A DNA stretch of 64,000 bases from Clostridium sp. AF27-2AA (GTDB lineage Bacteria > Bacillota > Clostridia > Lachnospirales > Lachnospiraceae). Location: NCBI RefSeq assembly GCF_003478505.1, contig NZ_QUFI01000001.1, forward strand, positions 214,407 through 278,406. The letters are read 5' to 3'. Below the pieces are notes generated by a model. That model did not search any database. It was not told the DNA's origin and was given only the letters and a program-made list of their open reading frames with translations. The translations under genes and the position numbers were made by a program. This document shows positions 7,496 through 15,985 of the stretch, one piece after another. The first letter of the stretch is position 1, and each line of letters opens with the position of its first letter.

Positions 7496-8404
7496 ATGGC
7501 AGAGAAACAGGCAATTGCGACCGCAAGTCAGCAGGGTGCGGCGCTGATCGTAAATAACAAGTTCATTGATGAGCTTTCCAAACAGTTAAGACAGAAAGAA
7601 GAGTATGGCCTTTCTTTCCCAGCAGATTATAATCCAACCAATGCTCTTATGGGCGCATACCTGCAGCTGAAGGAGACCAATGATAAGAATGGCAAATGCG
7701 TTCTTGAAACCTGTTCTCAGGCCAGTATCGCAAACTGTCTGATGGACATGGTGACCAAGGGCCTGAATATGCAGAAAAAGCAGTGTTATCCAATTGCGTA
7801 TGGCGGCAAACTTCAGTGCCAGGTCTCCTATCACGGCTGGAAAGCTATGGCTCACCGGTATGGTGTGAAGACCATTGATTCTGAGTGCATCTACGATGGT
7901 GATGTATTTCAGTACCATCTGGAGAATGGCCGGAAGATTCTGGACAAGCATGAACAGGATTTCACGAACATTGACACAGACAAGATCAAGGGCGCTTACT
8001 GCGTGATTACCCTGAATGATGGCAGCCGGTACATCGAGGTAATGAACATCAATCAGATTAAGACTTCCTGGCGCAAGGGATTTGGATACAAGGAAAATTC
8101 CGGTACCCATAAAGATTTCACAGATATGATGGCGAAGAAAACTGTGACCGCAAGGGCTTGCCGGCAGATAGTTCAGCAGTACGGTGATGCTATCGTGGTT
8201 GACAGCGTAGAAAAGGATGATGAGTTTGAGAATGTAGATGTTGTGGCTGAGAATGTTGCCTATGATATTCAGCAGAATGCAAACTCCGTGGATTTCGATG
8301 AAGCACCGGATCCGGCAGATGGTCATGTTGTTGACTACGAACCTGAGAAAGAAGCAGCAGAAACCGTTCAGACAGAGGAAGAACAGCCTGCATGGATGCA
8401 GTAG
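7496..8404 (+). CDS. recT: RecT-family single-strand annealing recombinase
   Basis: 302 residues. The core follows the RecT pattern: NALMGAYLQLKETNDKNG early, NCLMDMVTKGLNMQKKQCYP, then LQCQVSYHGWKAMAHRYG and SWRKGFGYKENSGTHKDF with the basic KKTVTARACR. It anneals single strands during phage recombination together with the SSB gene downstream. The acidic C-terminal tail (about 240-302) is variable. The stop is immediately followed by the ribosome site of the radical SAM gene. Confidence 0.93.
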   Translation: MAEKQAIATASQQGAALIVNNKFIDELSKQLRQKEEYGLSFPADYNPTNALMGAYLQLKETNDKNGKCVLETCSQASIANCLMDMVTKGLNMQKKQCYPIAYGGKLQCQVSYHGWKAMAHRYGVKTIDSECIYDGDVFQYHLENGRKILDKHEQDFTNIDTDKIKGAYCVITLNDGSRYIEVMNINQIKTSWRKGFGYKENSGTHKDFTDMMAKKTVTARACRQIVQQYGDAIVVDSVEKDDEFENVDVVAENVAYDIQQNANSVDFDEAPDPADGHVVDYEPEKEAAETVQTEEEQPAWMQ

Positions 8405-8412
8405 GAGGGGCT

Positions 8413-8973
8413 ATGAAAAAGACAGCGAGAGTAATTGTTACATACGATTGCCCTAGAGACTGCCAGAACTGCTGTAACAAACATATCGGTGATGTTCCGC
8501 AGGTCAAGTTTGAGGACCTTCTGAAATATGAAGAGGTTGTGATTACCGGCGGTGAACCGATGCTGTTAGCACCGAGGGTGGTGGAGATGATCCACCGCCT
8601 GCGGGCGAATGGTTTTACTGGAAAAATCTGGTTGTATTCTTCTAGTGTGAAGGTTTCCAGATGGGCAGACAAGGCAGTGTTAAAAGAGGTGGACGGAGTC
8701 ACTTACGCGGTTCATTTTAAGCCATCAGTAAATGATTTGAGAGATGCCAGAAAGCTGAGTGATTTCATTTTTGAGAATCTGGATAACCGGACTCATAAAC
8801 GTTCTGATCGGCTTCTGATTGATTCAAGATGTTATCCAGAAGCATTGTTTTCCATTATCGGAGTGGGTTTCACAGATCATTGGAGCAAAGTCGAGAGCTT
8901 ACAGTGGCGTGAGGATGAATGCCCGCTCCCAGAGAATGAAGAACTGGTCTTTTACGATTTGGCAAAGGAGTAG
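8413..8973 (+). CDS. Small radical SAM protein
   Basis: 186 residues starting at the ATG after AGGAGGGGCT. The cluster motif CPRDCQNC (CxxxCxxC, about residues 15-22) is followed by GGEPM, the SAM-binding motif of the radical SAM superfamily. The barrel is short and no SPASM-type cysteine cluster is seen at the C-terminus. It could be an activase or a nucleotide-modifying enzyme; QueE-like and NrdG-like roles are both possible and unproven. It sits inside the recombination/replication operon. Confidence 0.8.
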   Translation: MKKTARVIVTYDCPRDCQNCCNKHIGDVPQVKFEDLLKYEEVVITGGEPMLLAPRVVEMIHRLRANGFTGKIWLYSSSVKVSRWADKAVLKEVDGVTYAVHFKPSVNDLRDARKLSDFIFENLDNRTHKRSDRLLIDSRCYPEALFSIIGVGFTDHWSKVESLQWREDECPLPENEELVFYDLAKE

Positions 8974-8976
8974 CAG

Positions 8977-10089
8977 ATGAATAAGAAAGAGATTGCAGAG
9001 ATTAAGCGGCAGTTCACCGCGGCAAACTGTTCCATCGCACGCATTTGCGGCTGTTATGTGGATGCGGAGAAGAACATCAAGGCAGATTTCCGGGAAGCGT
9101 TTTTATCATTGCCGGAAGATGAAATTTTCAAGTATTTTGAAATCTTCCGTAAAGGCCTGTCTGGAAAGGTTGGAAAGAATCTGTTCAACCTGGATTTCCG
9201 CGGTGGACAGTTTGCTGAAAATGGAGAGCAGATGTTTTTGCTGGAATTAAGAAACAGCCAGTTAAAAGATGATGACTTGCTGCAGGAGTTTTATTCCAAA
9301 GTTATTGAGAACTACGACTATGTGGGGAACTATCTGATTTTGCTTGTCTACGATGCATACGATGTTCCGGGGAAAGGATCTGACAATATCGAAATGGACG
9401 ATGCTTCCGATGAGGTTTACAGATACATCATGTGCTGTATCTGCCCTGTAGAACTTTCTAAGCCTGGTCTCAGCTATGATGAGATGGCCGGAGAATTTCA
9501 GAACCGGATTCGTGACAGAGTGGTAGGAATGACGGATACAGCATTTTTGTTCCCGGCATTCAACGACAGATCCGCGGATGTACATGCGGCGTTAATGTAT
9601 GCGAAGAAAGATTTGCGAGGGGGCTTTGTTGAGAAAGTTCTGGGCGCTGCGGTGCCGCTGCCTTCTGATTATCAGAAAGATGGTTTTTCGGAGTTGATCG
9701 AAAGCACTTTGGGCGAGGAATGCACCAGTGACATCATTAAAGCTATTCATGAAGAACTCCTGGATCTGGCAGAAGAAAGCAGAGATTTACCGGATATCAA
9801 GATGCTTGAACGTGAAGAGATTTTTGACATTATCAGTGAGCAGTCTGAGGGAGAACTGAATCAGAAGGAATTCGATGCAGTTTACGAGAACCTTTTTGGT
9901 GACGAGAATCTGATGCTTTCCAATCTGGTCGGTAATGGACTTCTGAATGTAGAATTGCCTGGAGTATCTGTTAAGGTTGATGAGACCTGTACCGGTGATG
10001 TTGAGGTCAAGATGGTTGATGGCAGAAAATGCCTGGTAATCGGTATATCCGGTGACTTTGAAATAAACGGAACAAAATGTGAAAGGTAG
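8977..10089 (+). CDS. DUF4317 family protein
   Basis: 370 residues beginning MNKKEIAEIKRQFT and containing ICGCYVDAEKN, EIFKYFEIFRKGLSG and DDASDEVYRYIMCCICPVEL, the hallmarks of DUF4317. From family knowledge this domain is mostly chromosomal in Clostridia and of unknown function. Phage carriage inside a replication operon is noteworthy. This copy looks shorter at the C-terminus than I recall for chromosomal members. Directly follows the radical SAM gene (3 bp). Confidence 0.85.
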   Translation: MNKKEIAEIKRQFTAANCSIARICGCYVDAEKNIKADFREAFLSLPEDEIFKYFEIFRKGLSGKVGKNLFNLDFRGGQFAENGEQMFLLELRNSQLKDDDLLQEFYSKVIENYDYVGNYLILLVYDAYDVPGKGSDNIEMDDASDEVYRYIMCCICPVELSKPGLSYDEMAGEFQNRIRDRVVGMTDTAFLFPAFNDRSADVHAALMYAKKDLRGGFVEKVLGAAVPLPSDYQKDGFSELIESTLGEECTSDIIKAIHEELLDLAEESRDLPDIKMLEREEIFDIISEQSEGELNQKEFDAVYENLFGDENLMLSNLVGNGLLNVELPGVSVKVDETCTGDVEVKMVDGRKCLVIGISGDFEINGTKCER

Positions 10090-10100
10090 GATTTGAAAAC

Positions 10101-10541
10101 ATGAATCGAGTGATTTTGATGGGCCGCCTGGTGCGGGATCCAGAGATTCGCTACACCAGTGGCGAGCGTTCTATGGCCGTTGCGAGATACACTCTTGCAG
10201 TGGACCGTAGAGGGCGTGCCAGAGGAAAGGATAATGAGCCAGCCGCTGATTTTATTAACATCGTAGCATTCGACAAGGCCGGTGAGTTTGTAGAGAAGTA
10301 TTTCCGTCAGGGCCTGCGTGTGTTGGTGTCTGGACGTATCCAGACTGGCAGTTACACAAATAAAGAGGGTCAGAAGGTTCACACCACGGATGTTATCGCA
10401 GAGGATCAGGAGTTTGCGGACGGCAAGAGTTCTGCAGGCGGAAATCAGCAGGATGGTAGACAGGCACCATCTGGCGCAATTGGTGATGGCTTCATGAATA
10501 TCCCGGATGGTGTGGAAGACGAAGGACTGCCGTTTAACTAG
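10101..10541 (+). CDS. ssb: Single-stranded DNA-binding protein
   Basis: 146 residues with the SSB OB-fold: MNRVILMGRLVRDPEIRYT at the N-terminus, FINIVAFDKAGEFVEKYF, and LRVLVSGRIQTGSYTNKEG. A glycine/glutamine-rich linker leads to the acidic tip DEGLPFN, close to the usual DDDIPF tail that recruits partner proteins. Protects single strands during replication and RecT recombination. Confidence 0.96.
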   Translation: MNRVILMGRLVRDPEIRYTSGERSMAVARYTLAVDRRGRARGKDNEPAADFINIVAFDKAGEFVEKYFRQGLRVLVSGRIQTGSYTNKEGQKVHTTDVIAEDQEFADGKSSAGGNQQDGRQAPSGAIGDGFMNIPDGVEDEGLPFN

Positions 10542-10552
10542 GGGGTGATTGA

Positions 10553-11293
10553 GTGCTGATCTTAGAAGACACCCGGCAGCAAGAGCGACGGCATAATGCA
10601 AAGCATGATTATTTCCGCTCTGTAGGCGTTAGCTGGAATCGGACGGCGTTGTACTGCGGAGATTATACGCTGCCGACTGATCAGAGCGTTTGCATTGATA
10701 CCAAAAAGGATATTTATGAACTAATCGGAGATATTCAGGTTAAGCAGATGTCGAAAACAGATATTAAGGCTGAGGTATTTGCCGTGGCAGAACAGGGCAT
10801 TATCAGCGAAGCACTGGCAGATAAGATTTTTCACGCAGTCTGCGATGATGACGCTGATCGTTATGCGGAAAAAGAAATCAATGACCTGTGTTTCCAGAAC
10901 AATGTGCCAGAGGGTCAGATAGCTGCTTTTCAGCAGCTTTACGTTAAGCGGCATGGGTTCTTCCACCGGGGCCTTAAGCGGGCCCAGAACAGCGGTGTGA
11001 AGCTGTATGTGCTGGTCGAGAATGATGATGGAGTCGAAAGTATCAATGACCTGTTTTATTGGAGAAATAAGCGTCTGGATTACTGGAAAACCACGAATGA
11101 AGTAATCGGGTACTATCGTACCGGCCGCCCAAAGTATAAGAGGGTACAGAAGTATCCAGATGCTATGAAGGGCCAGCAAATCGCCAAAGCCTGCTTAACA
11201 ATGCAGACCAAATATGGTGTGACATTCCTTTTTTGTAAACCGGAAGAAGCCGGTGCAAAAATTTTAAAATTACTTGAAAAAGGCGAAGAATAG
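10553..11293 (+). CDS. ERCC4-domain nuclease
   Basis: 246 residues from a GTG at 10553. The N-terminal ILEDTRQQ, the CGDYTL segment and IDTKKDIYELIGD match the ERCC4/XPF nuclease pattern in which the active residues fall in a D-x(n)-ERK-like motif (here DTKKD). GVKLYVLVEND further on is the conserved strand of the fold. Possible role: cutting branched DNA. Stop and next start overlap (tagtg). Confidence 0.78.
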   Translation: MLILEDTRQQERRHNAKHDYFRSVGVSWNRTALYCGDYTLPTDQSVCIDTKKDIYELIGDIQVKQMSKTDIKAEVFAVAEQGIISEALADKIFHAVCDDDADRYAEKEINDLCFQNNVPEGQIAAFQQLYVKRHGFFHRGLKRAQNSGVKLYVLVENDDGVESINDLFYWRNKRLDYWKTTNEVIGYYRTGRPKYKRVQKYPDAMKGQQIAKACLTMQTKYGVTFLFCKPEEAGAKILKLLEKGEE

Positions 11294-12135
11294 TGAATGG
11301 TTGGATAAAGATTCACAGAAAGATTCTTGACAACCGGGTTGTGTGTAAGGATGCGGATCACATGGCTGTTTGGATGTACCTATTGCTCAACGCTTCGCAT
11401 AATGCCCATTCTCAGCTCTATGGTGGTAAAACCGTAGAGCTGCGTCCAGGGCAACTAATAACCGGGCGAAGGGTTATAGGTGAGAGATTAAACATCAACG
11501 AAATAAAGGTGAAACGTATTCTGAAGCTGTTTCAGGAAAATGGTCAGATTTCTATTGAGGGAGCAAAGGCAGGGAGCTTAATAAGTATTTTGGCATGGAA
11601 AGAGTATCAGTCGGAACGTGTGTTTGACCAGATAAATGACCAACAAAATGACCAAATAAATGACCAACCTCAAAAGTATGGAAATGCTGATAAAACAAAG
11701 GCTTGCGGGGCATCAAAAGAGCAAAGTGACCAAATAAATGACCAGATAAATGACCAAATAAATGACCACAACCAAGAAGGGTTTAACAAGAATAATATTA
11801 AAAAGAAAACTGTTCCTAACGGAACAGCAAAAGAAAAAGATTTCTTTTGCGACCCCGAGCTCAATGCAGCATTTATTGAGTTCATAAAATTTCGCAAACA
11901 GATCCGTTCGCCGATGACTGACAGGGCAATCGAGTTGGCTGTTAATAAGCTTAACAAACTTGCGCCGGATCCTCTAGTACAGCGGCAGATCATTGAGCAG
12001 TCCATTGTGAATGGTTGGAAGGGATTATTCCCGCTCCATGATGACGATGAAAAGCATAAGAGGCGCAAAAGCCAGCCGAACGATAAGTATTCGGCCATCA
12101 AAGAGTTTTTGGAAAAGGCGGGTGATAAAGAGTGA
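11293..12135 (+). CDS. Replication initiator with internal iterons
   Basis: 280 residues from a GTG. The N-terminal winged helix (MNGWIKIHRKILDN, MAVWMYLLLNASH, then RRVIGERLNINEIKVKRIL) is that of phage replisome organisers, and the C-terminal part (LNAAFIEFIKFRKQIRSPM) is DnaD-like. Between them the peptide repeats DQINDQ are encoded by 12-bp DNA repeats at 11626-11666 and 11728-11768, so the origin probably lies inside the gene, as in lambda O. The helicase loader overlaps the 3' end. Confidence 0.82.
   Translation: MNGWIKIHRKILDNRVVCKDADHMAVWMYLLLNASHNAHSQLYGGKTVELRPGQLITGRRVIGERLNINEIKVKRILKLFQENGQISIEGAKAGSLISILAWKEYQSERVFDQINDQQNDQINDQPQKYGNADKTKACGASKEQSDQINDQINDQINDHNQEGFNKNNIKKKTVPNGTAKEKDFFCDPELNAAFIEFIKFRKQIRSPMTDRAIELAVNKLNKLAPDPLVQRQIIEQSIVNGWKGLFPLHDDDEKHKRRKSQPNDKYSAIKEFLEKAGDKE
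11626..11768 (+). repeat. Iteron clusters, putative replication origin
   Basis: Two clusters of a 12-bp unit gaccaRataaat. Units are at 11626, 11638 (variant) and 11650 with a half unit at 11662, and at 11728, 11740 and 11752 with a half unit at 11764. They are within the initiator gene, a classic arrangement for theta-type phage origins. AT-rich DNA follows. Confidence 0.72.
11810..11849 (+). other. Twin hairpins inside the initiator gene
   Basis: CTGTTCC-TAAC-GGAACAG (11810-11827) is directly followed by CAAAAGAAA-AAGA-TTTCTTTTG (11828-11849). The same pair of hairpins with other stem bases recurs at 31469-31511 behind the second initiator remnant. It may belong to the origin or regulate the transcript. 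Confidence 0.5.
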
Positions 12136-12641
12136 CAGAACGCGAATTTGCGCAGTTGGCGGCGGCTATGAAAGCGGCATATCAGAGGAACGGATTTATG
12201 GCAGACTTGGAAACAGTGTCGGTCTGGTATGAGTTGTTGAAGGATATCCCATACAATCAGCTGGCAGCAGCTGTGAAGAAATATATTAAGTGCGAGACAT
12301 TCCCGCCGACCATTGCGGATCTGCGGCGCTATGTCAATATCGCGGCTGGTAATGACTGGTCGGTAGCTTGGAACAAGTTGCAGAGCGGCGCCAAGCCGAA
12401 AGAAGTGGATTACGCTGGGCAGTATGCCTTTGTCACCATTGGACGGCAGGCATTTGAATCTGGTGATCTTCGGGTCATGACAGAATTTCAGAGGTTGTAC
12501 CGGGAATTTAACTTGATGGACAAGAGCGTGAAGCAGGACTTGTTCCGATCGGGGATGCTTGTTTGGCGGGAAGAAGATAAGGCTGTGAGATTGGAGCAGA
12601 AGAATCATGACTGCAAGAGATTATCTGGTTCGGCGGAGTAA
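12132..12641 (+). CDS. Replicative helicase loader/inhibitor (G39P-like)
   Basis: 169 residues, GTG start overlapping the initiator stop. The N-terminal 65 residues (FAQLAAAMKAAYQRNGF, LETVSVWYELLKDIPYNQL, FPPTIADLRRYV) follow the helical pattern of SPP1 G39P-type proteins that bind and load DnaB. The phage dnaB gene is 7 kb downstream. No P-loop, so it is not a DnaC-type ATPase loader. Confidence 0.7.
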   Translation: MTEREFAQLAAAMKAAYQRNGFMADLETVSVWYELLKDIPYNQLAAAVKKYIKCETFPPTIADLRRYVNIAAGNDWSVAWNKLQSGAKPKEVDYAGQYAFVTIGRQAFESGDLRVMTEFQRLYREFNLMDKSVKQDLFRSGMLVWREEDKAVRLEQKNHDCKRLSGSAE

Positions 12642-12709
12642 ATGCTGCGATGATCATGGCAGACTGAATCTGCTGGCAGTCATTGAATTATGCGGAGGTA
12701 ATGAACAAC

Positions 12710-12994
12710 ATGGGAGCATTGACAAGGGCAGAGCGCCGGCGCCAGGAAAAAGCGTTGGCACAGAAGCCGGTCTATTACCAGTATACGGCCAGCCAGATTG
12801 AGATGATGAAACGGCAGGCGGTAAAAGCGGAAGAAGACAGAATCAGAGAGCGGCTTAAGGATGAGATGGAGCAGCTTGTTAAAGAAAAGTGGGAGAGCCG
12901 CGAAGCAGAAGATGAAGACGAGCGCATGAAAAGAGCTCTTGCACTTCTGATGTCGGTACCAACGAGAATCCTGGTTGAAAAATTTCACTGGTAG
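12710..12994 (+). CDS. Hypothetical charged helical protein
   Basis: 94 residues. The basic start (LTRAERRRQEKALAQK) is followed by a long predicted helix with many charged residues (RIRERLKDEMEQLVKEKW). GGAGG lies 11 nt before the ATG at 12710. Similar small proteins occur between loader and helicase genes in clostridial phages; function unknown. Confidence 0.62.
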   Translation: MGALTRAERRRQEKALAQKPVYYQYTASQIEMMKRQAVKAEEDRIRERLKDEMEQLVKEKWESREAEDEDERMKRALALLMSVPTRILVEKFHW

Positions 12995-13030
12995 CCTATC
13001 AAAGATGAAAATGACCGAAGGTCGAGACTG

Positions 13031-13201
13031 ATGCAGTTTTGCGAGGCAGTTGTGAAAGAGGTTAATCGGGTCTGTGACGGCGAAGAGTCTGATTTAAAAA
13101 GATATGTGGAAGAAACTTATGGTTTATGCGGTGTGAGATATGTCGTTAAGAATGATGGAGCAAATAAGGACGGTGAGAATGATGATGAGACTGAGAAGTG
13201 A
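13031..13201 (+). CDS. Hypothetical 56-residue protein
   Basis: Starts MQFCEAVVKEVNRVCDG and ends in an acidic low-complexity tail. GAAGG is present 10 nt before the ATG. Its last 23 bases overlap the start of the next gene in another frame. No family recognised. Confidence 0.5.
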   Translation: MQFCEAVVKEVNRVCDGEESDLKRYVEETYGLCGVRYVVKNDGANKDGENDDETEK

Positions 13202-13364
13202 TATTTCCATTATGCGTGTGCGGCTTAAATTCGCCCTGACCGGCGGCAAGCTGGTTTGCGGAGAAGTAATCGGCAGCTATGACGGAATATGCGGCGTGCT
13301 GATGGACAATGGTGAGTACAGAGATATCCCGGCACGGGATCTGGATGTGATGAGATTAGAGTAG
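13179..13364 (+). CDS. Hypothetical beta-rich small protein
   Basis: About 61 residues starting at one of two adjacent ATGs (13179 or 13182) after GGACGGTGAGA. The pattern LTGGKLVCGEVIGSYDGICG and VLMDNGEYRDIPARDLD suggests a small SH3-like barrel. It resembles the protein at 18907 in style, and both genes stand next to a copy of the SD-hairpin leader. Confidence 0.58.
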   Translation: MMMRLRSDISIMRVRLKFALTGGKLVCGEVIGSYDGICGVLMDNGEYRDIPARDLDVMRLE

Positions 13365-13407
13365 GAGAGTTGGTGACAATCAATTTGAATCAGTATTGAG
13401 GTTACAG

Positions 13408-13461
13408 AAAGGAGCCGAGCCTCCGGCCGGGGTAACGATATATCAGGCTCCTGAGAATATG
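13408..13461 (+). promoter_or_regulatory. SD-hairpin-AUG leader, copy 1
   Basis: AAAGGAG (13408-13414) lies 44 nt before the ATG at 13459, too far for normal initiation. Between them GAGCC (13417-13421) can pair with GGCTC (13446-13450), which would bring the SD to about 10 nt from AUG. The same 3' arm (GGCTCCT) can instead pair with AGGAGCC, which contains the SD. The loop holds CCGGCCGGG and GATAT, shared with the copy at 18855. Confidence 0.6.
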
Positions 13462-15966
13462 ACATACAAAGAATTTTTGGAAACCAAAATTGAACTTGCA
13501 ACAGAGAGCGGGACGGTGATAAATCCCGCAGAAGTAAATCCGGTGCTGAAACCGCACCAGAGAGATGCTGTGATGTGGGCGCTGAAGGGCGGCAGACGGG
13601 CACTGTTTGAAAGCTTTGGCCTTGGTAAGACGGTGCAGGAACTAGAATTTTGTCATCTGGCCGTGAAACACAATGGCGGCCGTGCGCTGATCGTGCTACC
13701 GCTGGGCGTAAAACAGGAGTTCACACGGGACGCGGTTGAGGTCCTGGGATATGAAAAGCCGGTCTACTGCCGGACAATGGATGAGGTGCATCAGAGCAGC
13801 AGCGAGATTGTCTTAACAAACTATGAGCGTGTCCGGGATGGAGATATTCAGCCGGAGTTTTTCACCGCGACATCCCTGGATGAAGCCAGCGTGTTGAGAT
13901 CGTTTGGAAGCAAGACCTATCAGACGTTCTTGGATAAGTTCAAAAATGTCCCGTATAAGCTGGTGGCCACGGCCACACCGTCACCGAACCGGTACAAGGA
14001 ACTGATCCATTATGCCGGATATCTGGAAGTGATGGATACAGGACAGGCGTTGACACGGTTCTTCCAGCGGGACAGCACCAAGGCCAATAACCTGACCCTG
14101 TATCCGAACATGGAAGATGAATTTTGGATGTGGGTGAGCAGCTGGGCGCTATTTATCACCAGGCCGTCAGATTTGAATTCGGATTATTCGGATAATGGCT
14201 ATGATCTGCCACCGCTGGAAGTGAGGTGGCATGAGCTGCCGATTCACTACGGAGATACGGCAGACAAAAATGGCCAGATTCAGCTCTTCCAGGAAGCGGC
14301 GGAAGGACTGAAAGAAGCGGCAGCAGTTAAGCGGGACAGTATTGACAAGCGCGTGGAAGAGATGCGGAGGATTGTAGAAGCTTCGCCAGAAGATCATTTT
14401 CTTTTATGGCATGATCTGGAAAATGAGCGGCACGCCATTAAAAAGGCATTGCCGGATACGGTAGATATTTATGGTTCTATGGATCATGACCTGCGTGAGC
14501 AGCGGGTGATTGATTTCTCAAATGGCAAAACGAGATTGTTCGCGACAAAGAAATCATTATCCGGATCCGGCTGTAACTTCCAGAGATATTGCCACCGGGA
14601 GATTTTTCTGGGTATTGATTATGAATTTAATGATTTTATCCAGGCGGTGCATCGGTGTTATCGTTTCCTGCAGCAGGAGCCGGTTGTGATCGACATCATT
14701 TACATGGAGAATGAACGCCAGATCAAAGAGGCACTGATGGAAAAGTGGGACAATCATAACCATATGGTCCAGAAGATGGTCGAGATTGTAAAGAAATACG
14801 GATTGAACGATTCCAATAAGACAGAGAGGTTGAAAAGAAAAATGGGTGTGGACGGAAGCAGAGAAGAACGGACGGTAAAGGGAACTTATTACACCGCGGT
14901 ATACGGTGACTGTGTGGAAGAGACGCGGGCAATGGAAAGCAACAGCGTGGATCTGATCCATACTTCCATTCCGTTCGGTAATCATTATGAGTACAGCGCC
15001 AATTATAACGACTTCGGCCATAACCAGAATACGGACCGGTTCTTTGAGCAGATGGACTATCTGACACCGGAGCTTCTGAGAGTGTTAAAGCCTGGCCGTA
15101 TGGCGGCCATCCATGTGAAAGACCGTGTTTTGTTTGGCAATGCCACAGGGACCGGAATGCCGACCATCGAACCGTTCCATGCGCAATGCATCAGCCACTA
15201 TATGAAACATGGTTTCCAGTATTTTGGCATGATCACGGTGGTGACAGATGTGGTCAGGGAAAACAACCAGACCTACCGACTGGGATGGACAGAGCAGTGC
15301 AAGGACGGTTCCAAGATGGGCGTAGGCTGCCCGGAATACATTCTGCTGTTCCGCAAGCTCCCAACGGACCGCTCCACGGCTTATGCGGATACTCCGGTGA
15401 CCAAGAGCAAGGAAGATTACACCCGCGCCCAGTGGCAGATTGACGCGCATGGATACTGGAGATCATCAGGGGACCGGCTGGTCAGCAAGGAAGAACTGGA
15501 AAATATCTCTGTGGACAACCTTCAGGCAGTTTACCGGGAATATAGCCGGGAACATGTCTATGATTATGAGGAACATGTGGAACTGGCGAAAAAGCTGGAT
15601 GAGAACGGAAAGCTTCCGGCTACCTTCATGGTGGTGGCTCCGGGCTCCTGGAACACTCTGGATGTGTGGGACGACATCAACCGTATGCGCACCCTCAACA
15701 CCACACAGAGCCGCCGCCGGGCGCAGATGCACGTCTGTCCGTTGCAGCTGGATATCGTGGAGCGGATCATTAACCGGTACAGTAACAAGGGTGACCTGGT
15801 ACTGGATCCGTTCGGCGGGCTGATGACTGTACCGATGACCGCGGTGAAGATGGGCCGGAAAGGTTACGGAATTGAACTGAATCCGGACTACTTCCGTGAT
15901 GGTGTAGGGTATCTGCATGCAGCAGAAAATGAAATTTCGATGCCTACGCTGTTTGATTTTATGTAA
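13459..15966 (+). CDS. DEAD/DEAH-type helicase fused to DNA methyltransferase
   Basis: About 835 residues from ATG 13459 (MTYKEFLETKIEL). An upstream in-frame TTG exists at 13396, but the ATG matches the usual start of such phage helicases. The helicase part shows FGLGKT (about 53-58), a DEAS box (about 139-142) and the motif VI-like QAVHRCYRFLQ (about 394-404). The C-terminal part is a DNA methylase of the N6/N4 class: TSIPFGNHYEY (about 501-511, DPPY-type motif IV) and LDPFGG (about 781-786). It probably opens and modifies phage DNA against host restriction. Controlled by the leader RNA at 13408. Confidence 0.88.
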   Translation: MTYKEFLETKIELATESGTVINPAEVNPVLKPHQRDAVMWALKGGRRALFESFGLGKTVQELEFCHLAVKHNGGRALIVLPLGVKQEFTRDAVEVLGYEKPVYCRTMDEVHQSSSEIVLTNYERVRDGDIQPEFFTATSLDEASVLRSFGSKTYQTFLDKFKNVPYKLVATATPSPNRYKELIHYAGYLEVMDTGQALTRFFQRDSTKANNLTLYPNMEDEFWMWVSSWALFITRPSDLNSDYSDNGYDLPPLEVRWHELPIHYGDTADKNGQIQLFQEAAEGLKEAAAVKRDSIDKRVEEMRRIVEASPEDHFLLWHDLENERHAIKKALPDTVDIYGSMDHDLREQRVIDFSNGKTRLFATKKSLSGSGCNFQRYCHREIFLGIDYEFNDFIQAVHRCYRFLQQEPVVIDIIYMENERQIKEALMEKWDNHNHMVQKMVEIVKKYGLNDSNKTERLKRKMGVDGSREERTVKGTYYTAVYGDCVEETRAMESNSVDLIHTSIPFGNHYEYSANYNDFGHNQNTDRFFEQMDYLTPELLRVLKPGRMAAIHVKDRVLFGNATGTGMPTIEPFHAQCISHYMKHGFQYFGMITVVTDVVRENNQTYRLGWTEQCKDGSKMGVGCPEYILLFRKLPTDRSTAYADTPVTKSKEDYTRAQWQIDAHGYWRSSGDRLVSKEELENISVDNLQAVYREYSREHVYDYEEHVELAKKLDENGKLPATFMVVAPGSWNTLDVWDDINRMRTLNTTQSRRRAQMHVCPLQLDIVERIINRYSNKGDLVLDPFGGLMTVPMTAVKMGRKGYGIELNPDYFRDGVGYLHAAENEISMPTLFDFM

Positions 15967-15985
15967 TTAGATTAGGAGACTAGTT

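Noticed and set aside
11626-11768. CRISPR-like array
   Set aside because: Repeats are 12 bp, contiguous and in frame inside a gene; no spacers.
12607-12801. 64-codon plus-strand frame overlapping the helicase loader and the next gene
   Set aside because: Overlaps two better-supported genes and the second half reads as an out-of-frame translation of the 12710 gene; no own ribosome site.
15186-15918. Several 70-150-codon frames inside the helicase-methylase gene on both strands
   Set aside because: Shadows of the large gene; no ribosome sites or natural composition.
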